From the NCBI RefSeq assembly GCF_006542375.1, contig NZ_CP038143.1:62001-126000 (forward strand): a stretch of 64,000 nucleotides of DNA. The letters are read 5' to 3'. The position numbers and the translations under genes are program-made. Under the pieces are notes generated by a model. The model made no database searches and was not told the origin of the DNA. It saw only the letters and a program-made list of their open reading frames with translations. This DNA comes from Oecophyllibacter saccharovorans (lineage in GTDB: Bacteria; Pseudomonadota; Alphaproteobacteria; Acetobacterales; Acetobacteraceae). This document shows positions 33,796 through 43,196 of the stretch, in pieces. Numbering within the stretch: position 1 is the stretch's first letter; the number at the start of each line of letters is the position of its first letter.

Positions 33796-35178
33796 TCATT
33801 TCTTGCTGTCCTGATCCGCATAGGGATTGCGCGCTGAACGCAGCTGCAAGCGGATCGGCGTGCCAGGAAGATGAAAGGTCTCCCGCAGGCCGTTGACCAG
33901 ATAGCGCTTGTAACTTTCCGGCAGTTCATCAACACGCGTGCCGAAAATCACGAAGGTTGGCGGTCTGGATTTCACCTGGGTGATATAGCGCAGCTTCAGG
34001 CGCCGTCCTCCCACAAGCGGGGGCTGATGGCGCTCAAGCGCTTCTTCAAACCAGCGGTTGAGCTCGCCCGTGCTCACACGGGCATTCCAGACTTCAGCCG
34101 CTTCGCGCACTGTGGGCAGCAGACGCTTCACGCCCGCGCCAGTCAGCGCTGAGAAGGTCACGACGGGAATGCCGCGCATCTGGGCAAGCGAAGTTTCGAT
34201 CCGGTTGCTGACCGCCTTGCGGGCGGCCTGCCGGTCTTCAACCGTATCCCATTTGTTGAGCGCCAGAACACAGGCACGCCCTTCACGCTCGATCAGGCGG
34301 GCAAGTTGGAGGTCCTGCTCGTCCACACCGCGTTCGGCATCAATGACCAGCACGACCACCTCGGCCATCTTCATGGCTTCAATGGCCGCCGAGACTGACA
34401 TGCGTTCAAGGGATTCATTGACCCGTGCCCGCTTGCGCATGCCTGCCGTATCGACAATCTCGACCGGCCCTTCCCCGTCATTGATTGTCACGCTGACTGC
34501 ATCACGGGTCAGCCCGGCCTCAGGGCCGGTGATCATGCGTTCTTCCCCGAGAAGGGTGTTCAGCAACGTGGACTTGCCGGCATTGGGTCGGCCGAGGATA
34601 GCCACACGCAGCGGCTTGGCCTCTTCCTCTTCTTCAGAGGCAGCCGCCTTGCTTTCCTGGGAAGGCAGGCGCTCGGCGATTTCCGACATCAGGTCAGCAA
34701 TGCCTTCGCCATGTTCGGCTGAAAGCGCCAGCGGAGTACCGAGCCCCAGCGAAAACGCTTCCATGGCCGCTTCCGTTCCGGCACGCCCTTCCGCCTTGTT
34801 GGCCACCAGCAGCACCGGACGGTTCTGCCGACGCAGCCAGGCTGCAAAATGCGCATCAACCGGGGTGAGGCCGGCGCGTGCATCAACGCAGAACACGACC
34901 AGATCAGCCTGCGCCACACCTTCTTCCGACGAGGAGCGCATGCGCCCGTAAAGGGTTTCGGGGGCGGATTCCTCCAGCCCGGCCGTATCGATCAGCTTTA
35001 CCCGCCGCCCCCGCAGAAGCGCCTCGCCCTCCTTACGGTCACGGGTAACGCCCGGCTCATCGGAGACGATGGCCTGCCGGCGCCCGACCAACCGGTTGAA
35101 CAGCGTGGATTTACCCACATTCGGACGACCTGCAATAACGACGACTGGCAGCTTTCCGCCTTCTTTAGTCTCAGCCAT
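33796..35178 (-). CDS. der: GTPase Der (EngA)
   Basis: 460 residues. Tandem-GTPase factor for 50S ribosome assembly. First G domain: G-R-P-N-V-G-K-S-T (~residue 17), D-T-A-G-L-E, N-K-A-E. Second: G-R-P-N-A-G-K-S-T (~198), D-T-A-G-M-R-K-R, N-K-W-D. The C-terminal KH-like domain ends with L-R-Y-I-T-Q and R-Y-L-V-N-G-L-R-E. In the first domain the G4 motif reads N-K-A-E instead of N-K-x-D, a change often seen in Der. The start overlaps bamB by 8 bases. Confidence 0.96.
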   Translation of the reverse strand: MAETKEGGKLPVVVIAGRPNVGKSTLFNRLVGRRQAIVSDEPGVTRDRKEGEALLRGRRVKLIDTAGLEESAPETLYGRMRSSSEEGVAQADLVVFCVDARAGLTPVDAHFAAWLRRQNRPVLLVANKAEGRAGTEAAMEAFSLGLGTPLALSAEHGEGIADLMSEIAERLPSQESKAAASEEEEEAKPLRVAILGRPNAGKSTLLNTLLGEERMITGPEAGLTRDAVSVTINDGEGPVEIVDTAGMRKRARVNESLERMSVSAAIEAMKMAEVVVLVIDAERGVDEQDLQLARLIEREGRACVLALNKWDTVEDRQAARKAVSNRIETSLAQMRGIPVVTFSALTGAGVKRLLPTVREAAEVWNARVSTGELNRWFEEALERHQPPLVGGRRLKLRYITQVKSRPPTFVIFGTRVDELPESYKRYLVNGLRETFHLPGTPIRLQLRSARNPYADQDSKK

Positions 35179-36592
35179 ATGCTCTTAACACTCCATCCTG
35201 ACCGAGAGCCAGCACCTTACCGTCACAGACAATCGGTTGAACCTGGCAGGAAGATGGAATGTCATGTTCCAGCTCAATCTTGCCGGTCTGGGCATCAACA
35301 ACTGTCATGCCATATTCTGGCGCTGAGGAAAAACAGACGATCTTGTTGGCAACCAGAAGCGGCCCGACCCAGAAAATGGCTCCCTTCTGGCGCTTTCTGT
35401 GCACGAAGCGCCGCAGCTGCGTCATCCAGCGTACCTGGCCGGTCAGGCGGTGCACACAGGCAAGCTGTTGGTCGAGCGAGACGACGAACAGCCAGTCCCC
35501 GCAGACACAGAGCGGGTCCTGGCCGCTGACCTCACGCTCCCAGAGCCGCCGGCCGGACCGGATGTCGATCGCCACCATCACCTGCGACATGGAAATCGCG
35601 TATACAGTGCCGTCCACAATGACAGGGGCACCGCGCACGCAGGCAAAGTCGAGGCGCGCGCCCAGACCGTTCTGCCCGCCCAGACTGTCGCTCCAGATGA
35701 TTTCACCCGAGCGCGCCCGGAAGGCAACAAGCTCCCCGCTGCCGAACCCGGCCACGACAACGCCATCGACAAAAGCCGGCGCACCCTGGCCGAAGATCTG
35801 CGTGTGCACGACGCTCGCAGGATGCGACCAGAGCTGCTGCCCCGTTGCGGCATCAAGCGCATAGAGATGGTCATCGATCGTCGTGAAGACCACGATGCCT
35901 TCATTGACCGTCGGGGCTGAACGACCCGGCGTACTGACAGGCACCTTCCATTTCGTGTGCCCTGTCGCAGCATCCACCGCCATGACCTGTGAAACGCCGT
36001 CCACGATGTAAAGCGCATCGCCGTCCAGAGCGATACCGCCGCCCAGATTCGGCGAGCGCGTATGCTTGGCAGGCTCACGGTGCCAGACCAGGTTCATTTT
36101 CGGCCATGTCCAGCAGCGCACATGACCGCGTGCATCAACCGTATAGATCCGTCCGTCTCCCACCACGGGAGGGGACTGGAGATAGCCACGGTCATTCGGA
36201 AAGAAGAAAACCGTGGACAGCAGGTCGAACGGATCGACTTCATCGCCGATGGACCGGCTCCAGAGCAGCTTGGTGCCCGACCAGCTGCCATTGACAGCCA
36301 GATGGGAGGAAATGCGTCCCTGCTGCGGCCAGGAGGTGACATCCTCGACGGGCGGCAAGACCACCGGCTCTGTCTGATTGGGCGCCACCTGCAGACCGGC
36401 ACCTGTGGAGAGAATGTCAATGCGCTTGCCGGGCAGAATCGGTTTGGCCTCATCATCATCGAAAATGCCGCAGGCACTCAGCGATGCAAGCGCAGCGCCT
36501 GAAGTGGCGATACGCAGCAACGCGCGACGCCCCAGTCCTTCGGACAGCTTCAACGCGGAATCAGCTGATTTGGAAACGGAACGATGGCTCAT
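35171..36592 (-). CDS. bamB: outer-membrane assembly lipoprotein BamB-like (PQQ beta-propeller)
   Basis: 473 residues. A twin-arginine-like N-terminus (G-R-R-A-L-L-R-I-A) leads into the lipobox L-S-A-C-G near residue 41. The mature part is an eight-bladed propeller with PQQ-like repeats such as V-D-A-R-G-H-V-R-C-W, A-L-D-A-A-T-G-Q-Q-L-W and A-I-D-I-R-S-G-R-R-L-W-E-R-E. BamB is a subunit of the BAM complex. The order TPR protein, bamB, der matches the gammaproteobacterial yfgM-bamB-der operon, which firms up the call. Overlaps the TPR gene by 4 bases (ATGA). Confidence 0.88.
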   Translation of the reverse strand: MSHRSVSKSADSALKLSEGLGRRALLRIATSGAALASLSACGIFDDDEAKPILPGKRIDILSTGAGLQVAPNQTEPVVLPPVEDVTSWPQQGRISSHLAVNGSWSGTKLLWSRSIGDEVDPFDLLSTVFFFPNDRGYLQSPPVVGDGRIYTVDARGHVRCWTWPKMNLVWHREPAKHTRSPNLGGGIALDGDALYIVDGVSQVMAVDAATGHTKWKVPVSTPGRSAPTVNEGIVVFTTIDDHLYALDAATGQQLWSHPASVVHTQIFGQGAPAFVDGVVVAGFGSGELVAFRARSGEIIWSDSLGGQNGLGARLDFACVRGAPVIVDGTVYAISMSQVMVAIDIRSGRRLWEREVSGQDPLCVCGDWLFVVSLDQQLACVHRLTGQVRWMTQLRRFVHRKRQKGAIFWVGPLLVANKIVCFSSAPEYGMTVVDAQTGKIELEHDIPSSCQVQPIVCDGKVLALGQDGVLRAYG

Positions 36593-37266
36593 CCGGCCTC
36601 TCCCAGAATTTGCAGAACCAGACTTGCCCGTTCACGCAGGGCGGCACTTGTATCGGGGGCGTGCACGATTTCCCCCAGTAACCGCTTCGCTTCTGCCTGT
36701 TGTGCCTGTGTAGCGCCCGGCTGAAGGTCAAGAGCGACCAGGCCTTCGCGTGCCAGTCCGCTCCAGGATGAATTGTCTTTGATAAGCGCCTCAAACCCCT
36801 TCTGCAGTTCTGCGGGCGGCAGACTGCCATGCTGCAGCGCCATGTTCAGAACCAGAAAACGTGCCATGCCCTGCAGAGCCGGGTCGGCCTTTCTGTCATG
36901 AATCACCTGCTGCCAGAGCGTGTTGGCCTCTCCAAGCTGACCCGTGCGCGCCCGGTAATCGGCAAGGCGCATGGCCGCATAACTGCGGACGCCGTCAGGC
37001 GCATGAGCTGCGAGATCAGCAAATTCCTGGGCGGCTTTTTCCCGGTTGGTCGCGTTGTTCTGAAGCTGCAGGGCGGTGAAATAACGTGCTGAGGCTTTCT
37101 GCTGGGCAAGATGCAGGCTGTGCCGCTGCCAGGCCCAGCCGCCCGCGCCTGCACAGATGGCCAGAAGCACCACCCCGCCGACCATCAGCCCCTGCCTGAG
37201 CTTCGCACGCAGCTGCTGAAGACTCTGGGCCTCGTTATTTCCGTGAAATATCTCTTCGTCCGCCAC
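36589..37266 (-). CDS. membrane-anchored tetratricopeptide protein (YfgM-like)
   Basis: 225 residues from a GTG start. One N-terminal membrane anchor (residues ~28-48, G-L-M-V-G-G-V-V-L-L-A-I-C-A) is followed by a periplasmic domain with TPR-like helices (A-A-M-R-L-A-D-Y-R-A-R-T-G-Q-L near 120, A-R-F-L-V-L-N). The family (TPR_21/YfgM) assists periplasmic protein folding with SecYEG and PpiD in E. coli. Position ahead of bamB and der supports this. No known catalytic residue is expected. Confidence 0.78.
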   Translation of the reverse strand: MADEEIFHGNNEAQSLQQLRAKLRQGLMVGGVVLLAICAGAGGWAWQRHSLHLAQQKASARYFTALQLQNNATNREKAAQEFADLAAHAPDGVRSYAAMRLADYRARTGQLGEANTLWQQVIHDRKADPALQGMARFLVLNMALQHGSLPPAELQKGFEALIKDNSSWSGLAREGLVALDLQPGATQAQQAEAKRLLGEIVHAPDTSAALRERASLVLQILGEAG

Positions 37267-37424
37267 GCGTTTCCCAGTCGGATTTCAGTTGTTGCACTCA
37301 CGGCCAGCATAGGTTGCGGCACACGCTCGGTAAACACTGAAGAAGGCTCTATCCAATTCAGGCGCTTGTGGCAATCGGGCGAAACCACTCCCCCAGCCGC
37401 CCCTCTCTCTCACAGCCGGAAACA

Positions 37425-38744
37425 TCACGGCAGAAAACGCACACATCTGCCTGTTGAAGGCGTCACCAACTCCCCGTCACGCATCACAACGCGGCCGCGC
37501 ACGATCGTCGCTACCGGCCAGCCTGTGACCTTCATGCCGTCATAAGGGGTCCAGCCTGCTTTGGTGGCGATCCAGTCATTGGTGATCGTAGCTGAACGTT
37601 TCATGTCCACCAGCGTGAAATCCGCATCGAAACTCACAGCAATGCGCCCTTTATTGGCCACGCCGTAGACACGCGCCGGGCCGGCTGCCATCAGATCCAC
37701 CAGGCGGGCCAGACTCAACCTGCCTGCATTGACATGGTTCAGCATGACAGGAAGCAGGGTCTGCACCCCCGTAAGACCGGACGGCGCTTCCAGCCAGGGG
37801 CGCTTCTTGGCTTGAAGCGGATGGGGCGCATGGTCTGACGAGACCACATCCACCTGACCATTGCGGATGGCCCGCCAGCAGGCCTCATTGTGACGCGCAT
37901 CACGAATGGGCGGGTTCATGACGGCCAGGCCACCGAGGCGCTCGTAACAGTCCGGAGCTACCAGGGTCAGATGGTTGGCCAGAACCTCCACGGTGGCCAG
38001 ATCCCGGTTCTGCGCCAGTTCCTCCAGTTCTTCCGCCGTGCTGACATGCAGGATATGGACAGGCCTCCCGGTCTTGCGCGCCAGGGCCAGAATGCGTCCG
38101 GTGCCGCGCCAGGCGCATTCGGCGTCACGCCACTGCGCATGATTGGCGTAATCCTGCCCCGGCTTGAACAGCGCCCGCCGTTCCCGAAGGCGATATTCAT
38201 CCTCTGAATGAAAAGCGACCCGCCGGTGGCCGGACCTGAGCACGGCTTCGATCCCTGCATCATCCTCGATCATCAGTGTGCCGGTGGAGGAGCCCGCAAA
38301 CACCTTGATGGCGCAGACGCCGGGGAACTCTTCCAACACGGCCAGCTCAGGCGTGTTCTCACGCGTGGCGCCCACATAAATACCGACATCGACATGCGCC
38401 ACCTCTTCAATATGCCGCCTTTTCCACGCCAGCATGTTGCGATCGGTAACGGGTGGCGTGGTGTTGGGCATGTCAAACAGCGTCGCGATGCCACCCAATG
38501 CAGCGGCACGCGTGCCCGTTTCCATGGTCTCCACATCTGATTTTCCGGGGTCGCGCAGGTGGACATGGGAATCAAAAAGTCCCGGCAGAACATGCAGGCC
38601 AGTCGCATCGATCTCCTGGTCCGCCTCATCCTGGGTGGTGACCGACAGGGAAGCGATGCGTTGGTCTCTGACACCGATATCCGCTTCCGCCGCTCCCCAC
38701 GGAAACATCACCGTGCCGTTACGGATGATCAGATCGTAATGCAT
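37425..38744 (-). CDS. pyrC: dihydroorotase (class I type)
   Basis: 439 residues from ATG 38744 (GGGAG 11 bases upstream); the frame opens to 38903 but that part is not family-like. Zinc ligands D-S-H-V-H-L-R-D-P-G appear near residue 60, the carbamylated-lysine region reads A-I-K-V-F-A-G-S-S (~150), later H-I-L-H-V-S-T and the catalytic S-S-D-H-A-P-H. Members of this amidohydrolase group include dihydroorotases and allantoinases; the D-P-G and G-S-S-T-G pattern and presence of pyrE elsewhere favour dihydroorotase. Last gene of a long minus-strand string. Confidence 0.82.
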   Translation of the reverse strand: MHYDLIIRNGTVMFPWGAAEADIGVRDQRIASLSVTTQDEADQEIDATGLHVLPGLFDSHVHLRDPGKSDVETMETGTRAAALGGIATLFDMPNTTPPVTDRNMLAWKRRHIEEVAHVDVGIYVGATRENTPELAVLEEFPGVCAIKVFAGSSTGTLMIEDDAGIEAVLRSGHRRVAFHSEDEYRLRERRALFKPGQDYANHAQWRDAECAWRGTGRILALARKTGRPVHILHVSTAEELEELAQNRDLATVEVLANHLTLVAPDCYERLGGLAVMNPPIRDARHNEACWRAIRNGQVDVVSSDHAPHPLQAKKRPWLEAPSGLTGVQTLLPVMLNHVNAGRLSLARLVDLMAAGPARVYGVANKGRIAVSFDADFTLVDMKRSATITNDWIATKAGWTPYDGMKVTGWPVATIVRGRVVMRDGELVTPSTGRCVRFLP

Positions 38745-38799
38745 CGCGTTTCGCGCTCCCGTAAGTCTGTGAAAAATCTCTGACGTTCCATCATAAGCT

Positions 38800-39714
38800 T
38801 CAGCGCACCTGCTGCAGAAGCGCCAGCAGAGCCTGATCCACCTGCGCGGGCTCAAGAGCCTGCAGATCCCCCGCCCCCTCTTTTCCCGGCGCGGGCACGG
38901 CACGCGCCCGCAGGCCTGCAGGGGCGTATTGGGACGCGCAGCTGGGGCCGAACAGGCCCAGACTCGGTATACCGACAGAGGCTGCCAGGTGCATCAGGCC
39001 TGAATCATTGCCGACGAAAAACTGGCAGCGTTCCAGCAGGGCCGCGACCTGGGCCAAGGTCAGCTGCCCTCCCAGATCCCAGGCCTCTGGCAGCCGTGCC
39101 AGGAGTTCCCGGGCCTGCGCGCGCTCCCGCTCGCCCGGTCCGTAGAAAACCAGCGGTCTGTATCCTCTGTCCAGCCATCTTTGCCCCAGCTCGGCGAAAT
39201 GGGCTGCAGGCCAGCACTTGGTTTCTGTCCCAGCTGTCGGCGCCAGAGCAAACCAGCGCGTTTTTTCTTTATTTCCTGACCCGGCGGCCAGGAAAGTTTC
39301 AGCCCATTTCCGCACTTCCGACCCGATCCAGAGCCGCGGCAGGGGCACCTGCGCAAACCCGAAGGCACGGGCCTGATGGGCTATGCGCAGCCCTGGGCGT
39401 CGCCCCCCCTGCACCACCACGCGACGCCGGGATCTCAGGCCAAAGCTTACGAGAGAGGAACGCAGATCAGCCACAAGCTCCCAACGCTGCCTGACACAGT
39501 GCCGCCACAGGGCGAACCAGTGGCGGTTCCAGGGTTTTTTCTCAAGCACGAGCAAGCGCTCGCAACGCGGCATGAACTGAAACAGCTCCTCGACCATCGG
39601 CCCGCACACGACCGTGAATCGCGCTTCGGGATAGCGGTCCATCAACCCGTTGAGAACCCCCAGGGAAATAACAGCATCTCCCAGGCGATGGGCGGTAATG
39701 AAGAGAATTTTCAT
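38800..39714 (-). CDS. glycosyltransferase family 9 (heptosyltransferase-like)
   Basis: 304 residues from ATG 39714. Rossmann start M-K-I-L-F-I-T-A-H-R-L-G-D-A-V-I-S, the middle W-F-A-L-A-P-T-A-G-T-E-T-K-C-W-P-A-A-H-F, and the GT9 signature F-V-G-N-D-S-G-L-M-H-L-A-A then L-F-G-P-S all point to ADP-heptose (or related) transfer onto lipopolysaccharide core. K-C-W-P in place of K-R-W-P is a small variation. It overlaps nothing; dnaQ ends 59 bases upstream and pyrC starts 55 bases downstream. The sugar donor is inferred from family only. Confidence 0.82.
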   Translation of the reverse strand: MKILFITAHRLGDAVISLGVLNGLMDRYPEARFTVVCGPMVEELFQFMPRCERLLVLEKKPWNRHWFALWRHCVRQRWELVADLRSSLVSFGLRSRRRVVVQGGRRPGLRIAHQARAFGFAQVPLPRLWIGSEVRKWAETFLAAGSGNKEKTRWFALAPTAGTETKCWPAAHFAELGQRWLDRGYRPLVFYGPGERERAQARELLARLPEAWDLGGQLTLAQVAALLERCQFFVGNDSGLMHLAASVGIPSLGLFGPSCASQYAPAGLRARAVPAPGKEGAGDLQALEPAQVDQALLALLQQVR

Positions 39715-39773
39715 GCCAGAAACACGTTCAGCCCTGCTGGACGCTGCGCAAGCCCGGGTGCCGAACTGCAATT

Positions 39774-40472
39774 TCAATCACGCCGCTCCCAGATCGGGTC
39801 TGTGACGGTCTTCAGGAATGCTGCGTGGCGCTGGAGAAGATCCTGGGACGGCATCGGCATCGGGCGCGGCCTACGGTCGGGCGCAACGCGGCGCGTGGCG
39901 GTGGTTGCCTGCGCTTCCTGCTCTCTCCGGTTTGCTTCCAAGCCCAGGCCCCGTTGCCGGCCGCCTATCAGCTCCACATAGACCTGTGCCAGAAGCTGGC
40001 AATCCAGCAAGGCATTGTGGGTCCCGCGCGCTGAAAGATCGATGCCGAAACGGCGGCACAGCGCGTCCAGGCTGGCTGGCAGGCCAGGATATTTGCGTCG
40101 CGCCATCAGCACGGTATCAATCGCCCGGCTGTCATAATCGTAGGTCGGCTGCCCGCACCGTTCCAGCTCTGCATTGATGAATCTGAAATCGAACGTCGCA
40201 TTATGGGCGATCATCCGGCAATCCCCCACAAACGCCAGGAAATCTTCGGCAATCTCGGCAAACTTGGGCTTGCCGCGCACGTCATTATCCGTAAAGCCGT
40301 GAATACGGGTGGCATCGGGGGGAATAGGGCGCTCCGGGTCGATCACCACATGGAAATGCCGTCCCGTCGGCAGCTCGTTCTCAAGCTCCAGAGCGGCTAT
40401 TTCCAGAATACGGTCGCCCTGGTCGGGGTCGAAACCCGTCGTTTCCGTATCAAAAAGTATGGTGCGCGTCAT
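39774..40472 (-). CDS. dnaQ: DNA polymerase III subunit epsilon (3'-5' exonuclease)
   Basis: 232 residues from ATG 40472 with GGGAG 4 bases upstream. The DEDDh exonuclease motifs are all present: F-D-T-E-T-T-G at the start, H-N-A-T-F-D-F-R-F-I-N near 97, and the closing H-N-A-L-L-D-C-Q-L-L near 155 with the histidine. The remainder is a basic, Ala/Arg-rich tail with P-M-P-M-P, the region that binds the polymerase alpha subunit. Proofreads replication errors. Overlaps coaE by 23 bases; the coaE-dnaQ pairing is common in alphaproteobacteria. Confidence 0.93.
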   Translation of the reverse strand: MTRTILFDTETTGFDPDQGDRILEIAALELENELPTGRHFHVVIDPERPIPPDATRIHGFTDNDVRGKPKFAEIAEDFLAFVGDCRMIAHNATFDFRFINAELERCGQPTYDYDSRAIDTVLMARRKYPGLPASLDALCRRFGIDLSARGTHNALLDCQLLAQVYVELIGGRQRGLGLEANRREQEAQATTATRRVAPDRRPRPMPMPSQDLLQRHAAFLKTVTDPIWERRD

Positions 40473-41190
40473 GAGCTCCCAGTTCCTCCATGATCGTTCT
40501 GCGTCCAGGCGCGCGCCGTCGAGAGCTGCAGTCCCTGTCCTGCCGCAAAGCTGAACGGCCTCCTCGCAGCGCCCAAGCCAGGCGCCGGACCTGGCGCTGC
40601 ACGCCTGCCGGTCTGCCTTCGGTAGAGAGGATAAGATCCGCCCGGGCGCGCCTTTCCTCATCGCTCATCTGACATGCCATAAGCTGGCGAGCCAGCGCCA
40701 CTGTCATGCGCCCACCCAGGAGGTGACGGTGCTTCACACGAGCCAGGCGCGTTGGAAGCGCGGCTTCCACGACAAGGACCAGATCACAGCTGGCTGCTGC
40801 CCCGCTTTCCCAAAGCAGCGGCACATCCAGCACGCAGAGGGGCACACCACGGGCCCGGCATTGCCTGAGGAACAGCTGACGTTCCTTGCGGACCAGAGGA
40901 TGCAAAATGGCTTCCAGCTTTTTCAGCAGCCCCGGATCCTTTGCCAATTCAGCCCGCAGCGCCGCCCGGTCCACACAGCCATTACTGATAACGGAAGGCC
41001 GCAGCTGCTGCAGCGCAGGAATAGCCGCCCCGCCCCGCCCCTGAAGTTTTCTGACAACCGCATCCGCATTGAAAACAGGCACCCCCAGGCGTTGGAAAGC
41101 CCGGGCCACGGTCGTTTTCCCGGCTGCCATGCCGCCGGTCAGGCCCAGCACTGTCGTTCTTTCAGCACCTTTCGTAGGCAGGGCTTTCAC
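40450..41190 (-). CDS. coaE: dephospho-CoA kinase
   Basis: 246 residues, about 40 more than usual. The P-loop G-L-T-G-G-M-A-A-G-K-T-T is near residue 17, F-N-A-D-A-V-V the CoA-side aspartate, L-E-A-I-L-H-P-L-V, and V-L-D-V-P-L-L-W-E-S-G. It phosphorylates dephospho-CoA in the last step of CoA synthesis. The C-terminal ~40 residues after A-L-R-G-G are Arg/Ser-rich and run into dnaQ, so they may be a non-conserved tail. Three bases after aroE. Confidence 0.92.
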   Translation of the reverse strand: MKALPTKGAERTTVLGLTGGMAAGKTTVARAFQRLGVPVFNADAVVRKLQGRGGAAIPALQQLRPSVISNGCVDRAALRAELAKDPGLLKKLEAILHPLVRKERQLFLRQCRARGVPLCVLDVPLLWESGAAASCDLVLVVEAALPTRLARVKHRHLLGGRMTVALARQLMACQMSDEERRARADLILSTEGRPAGVQRQVRRLAWALRGGRSALRQDRDCSSRRRAPGRRTIMEELGAHDAHHTF

Positions 41191-41193
41191 CTT

Positions 41194-42078
41194 TCAGCCT
41201 TTGCCCAGATCAGCTTCAAGCAGCGCGACGAGGCCACTGTCTATGGCAGGCGCCGTCCCGAACCAGGCTTCAAAGCCGAGACGGGCCTGGTGAATCAGCA
41301 TGCCCAGGCCATCCACCGTTTTCAGCCCATGTTCTTCCGCTGCCTGCAGCAGCGCAGTCCGGCGCGGGGTATAGACGATGTCCGCAACGCAAAGATCGTG
41401 CGCAGCATGAGCCAGGGAATTTTTCCAGGACTGAACCAGGGCCTGATCCGGCCCTGCCGCCTCTGATCTGTCTTCCATGCCCAAAGATGTGGCATTGACC
41501 ACGAGATCCATGCGCTCCAATGCCTGGGGCCAGCTTTCCCAGGGAATCTGCTCAAGATTCCCCTCTCCGCCCAGAACCGCAACCAGTTTCACGGCCCGAT
41601 CAGCTGACCTGTTGGTCAGGCACACCCGCCAGCCGCGGTCCAGCAGGGCAGCGGCAATGGCCCGCGCTGCTCCCCCCGCCCCCAGGATAAGAGCATTTCC
41701 AGGCCTCTTGCCGTCTCCGCTCACGCCATGGGCTTCGAGGTTATCGCAGAAACCGCTGCCATCCGTGCAGTCACCAATAATCTTTCCGTCCCGAAAACAG
41801 ATTGTGTTGACCGCCCCCGCACGGCGAGCGGTCAGGGAAAGTTCGTCACACAGGGCAAAGGCTGCTTCCTTGTGAGGAATGGTCACATTCACGCCCCGGA
41901 AACCCGATGCTGCCAGGCCGCGCAAAGCCGGTTCCAGGGCACCAGGGGCAACCGGCAAGGGCACATAGGCGCCATTCACGCCGTAACGCTGGCACCAATA
42001 ATTATGCATGAGCGGGGACCGGGAATGACTGACTGGCCAACCGATCACGCCTGCCAACCGGGTGTGACCGTCAAGCAT
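41194..42078 (-). CDS. aroE: shikimate dehydrogenase
   Basis: 294 residues from ATG 42078. Shikimate-binding S-H-S-R-S-P near residue 16, N-V-T-I-P-H-K with the catalytic lysine, the D-G-S-G-F segment, and the NADP-binding L-I-L-G-A-G-G-A-A-R-A-I then L-T-N-R-S-x-D. The frame extends to a GTG at 42180 that overlaps the upstream stop as GTGA; that start would add a 34-residue low-complexity tail but could be used through coupling. I prefer 42078 because it gives the normal family N-terminus; AAGG lies a few bases upstream. Confidence 0.92.
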   Translation of the reverse strand: MLDGHTRLAGVIGWPVSHSRSPLMHNYWCQRYGVNGAYVPLPVAPGALEPALRGLAASGFRGVNVTIPHKEAAFALCDELSLTARRAGAVNTICFRDGKIIGDCTDGSGFCDNLEAHGVSGDGKRPGNALILGAGGAARAIAAALLDRGWRVCLTNRSADRAVKLVAVLGGEGNLEQIPWESWPQALERMDLVVNATSLGMEDRSEAAGPDQALVQSWKNSLAHAAHDLCVADIVYTPRRTALLQAAEEHGLKTVDGLGMLIHQARLGFEAWFGTAPAIDSGLVALLEADLGKG

Positions 42079-42176
42079 GACCCTTGGACAGCCTTCTGAA
42101 ACGGTTTTCGGGGCAGAAGGTGCGTTGTCCGTCCCAGCCGCCCTGGTCTCAACATTACAATCAGTCACTCTCGCAG

Positions 42177-43034
42177 TCACCTCCGGCTCCCATCAGCCTG
42201 CAGCTGGTACCTGGCCTGCCAGAAGCGGGGCAGCAGATCGGCAAGGCGCTCGGCCCAGAAGGCCTGGCCGGCCTCGTCAGTGATCAGGTCCTGGCGGATC
42301 TCCAGTTCCAGCGCCGGCAGCTGCCGGTCCTCGGCATGACGCGGCACGGTATAGTCATTCTGGCGCGTCAGGGCATAAGGCTCGTTATCACCGATACAGA
42401 GCGCAGGGTCGCTTGCCTGCAGAAGCCGGCTGAACAGCGCCGCACTTTCAGGGTCATGATCATGCAGCAACCCAATCTGCCAGGGACGCGCACGACCATT
42501 CATTTCAGGTGTGAAGCTGTGCAGGGAAACGATCAAGGTCGGCCGGTCTCCGCGCGCCTGCAGCACCCGGGCGATTTCCTCGTGATAGGGCAACAGGATT
42601 TCCTCTTCACGTTGCTGCCGGGCCGTGGGCGCCAGAGCCGCATTGGCAGGTACAGGGGTGCCGTCACTGACAGGGGGAATGGAGGTCGGGTGGCCCGGGC
42701 GGCGGTTGCAGTCGATCACCAGGCGGGAATAAACCTGCTCTACCCAGGCAGCGCCAAGAAGCTCATGCAGCTGCCGGGCAACATTGCGGATGCCGATGTC
42801 CCAGGCAATGTGGCGTTCCCAATGCTCCGCCGGCACGCCCATGTCACCCAGGCGGTCCGGTACGCTGCGCCCGGCATGATCGCTGACCAGCACGAAAGGC
42901 GTCGGTCGTTCTTCAGCCCAGCTGCGGAAGGGCGACGCGTCTTCAGGGCCCAGTAAAGCCCCTGGTGACCGGGCGGCATTTACCGGCTGCGAAGAGGAAA
43001 CGGCGCAGGAGGAAACATCGGAAGGCACAGTCAT
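42177..43034 (-). CDS. N-formylglutamate amidohydrolase family protein
   Basis: 285 residues from ATG 43034. Motifs of the family: P-F-V-L-V-S-D-H-A-G-R-x-V-P, H-I-A-W-D-I-G, Y-S-R-L-V-I-D-C-N-R, L-P-Y-H-E-E-I, and the metal-site S-L-H-S-F-T-P-x-M-N-G. Some members (HutG) release glutamate from formylglutamate in histidine breakdown; no hut gene lies near, so the substrate is open. First gene of the tight leftward string with aroE, coaE, dnaQ, the GT9 gene and pyrC. Confidence 0.84.
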   Translation of the reverse strand: MTVPSDVSSCAVSSSQPVNAARSPGALLGPEDASPFRSWAEERPTPFVLVSDHAGRSVPDRLGDMGVPAEHWERHIAWDIGIRNVARQLHELLGAAWVEQVYSRLVIDCNRRPGHPTSIPPVSDGTPVPANAALAPTARQQREEEILLPYHEEIARVLQARGDRPTLIVSLHSFTPEMNGRARPWQIGLLHDHDPESAALFSRLLQASDPALCIGDNEPYALTRQNDYTVPRHAEDRQLPALELEIRQDLITDEAGQAFWAERLADLLPRFWQARYQLQADGSRR

Positions 43035-43196
43035 CTCTTTCAGTTCCGTAAAACCGGCACGCTCACCTGACGCTGGGAAGGCTGCGAAATCCACGCCGCT
43101 TGCAGCTTCAGGGACCTGTAACCTACCTTAGCATCAGCCAGCATAATCCAGCCAATTCAACCCACGCCAATTCAATCCATTGGGAGTCCGGCCCTC

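Noticed and set aside
42084-42956. 290-residue plus-strand frame opposite the N-formylglutamate hydrolase gene
   Set aside because: The minus-strand protein has all family motifs; this frame has none.
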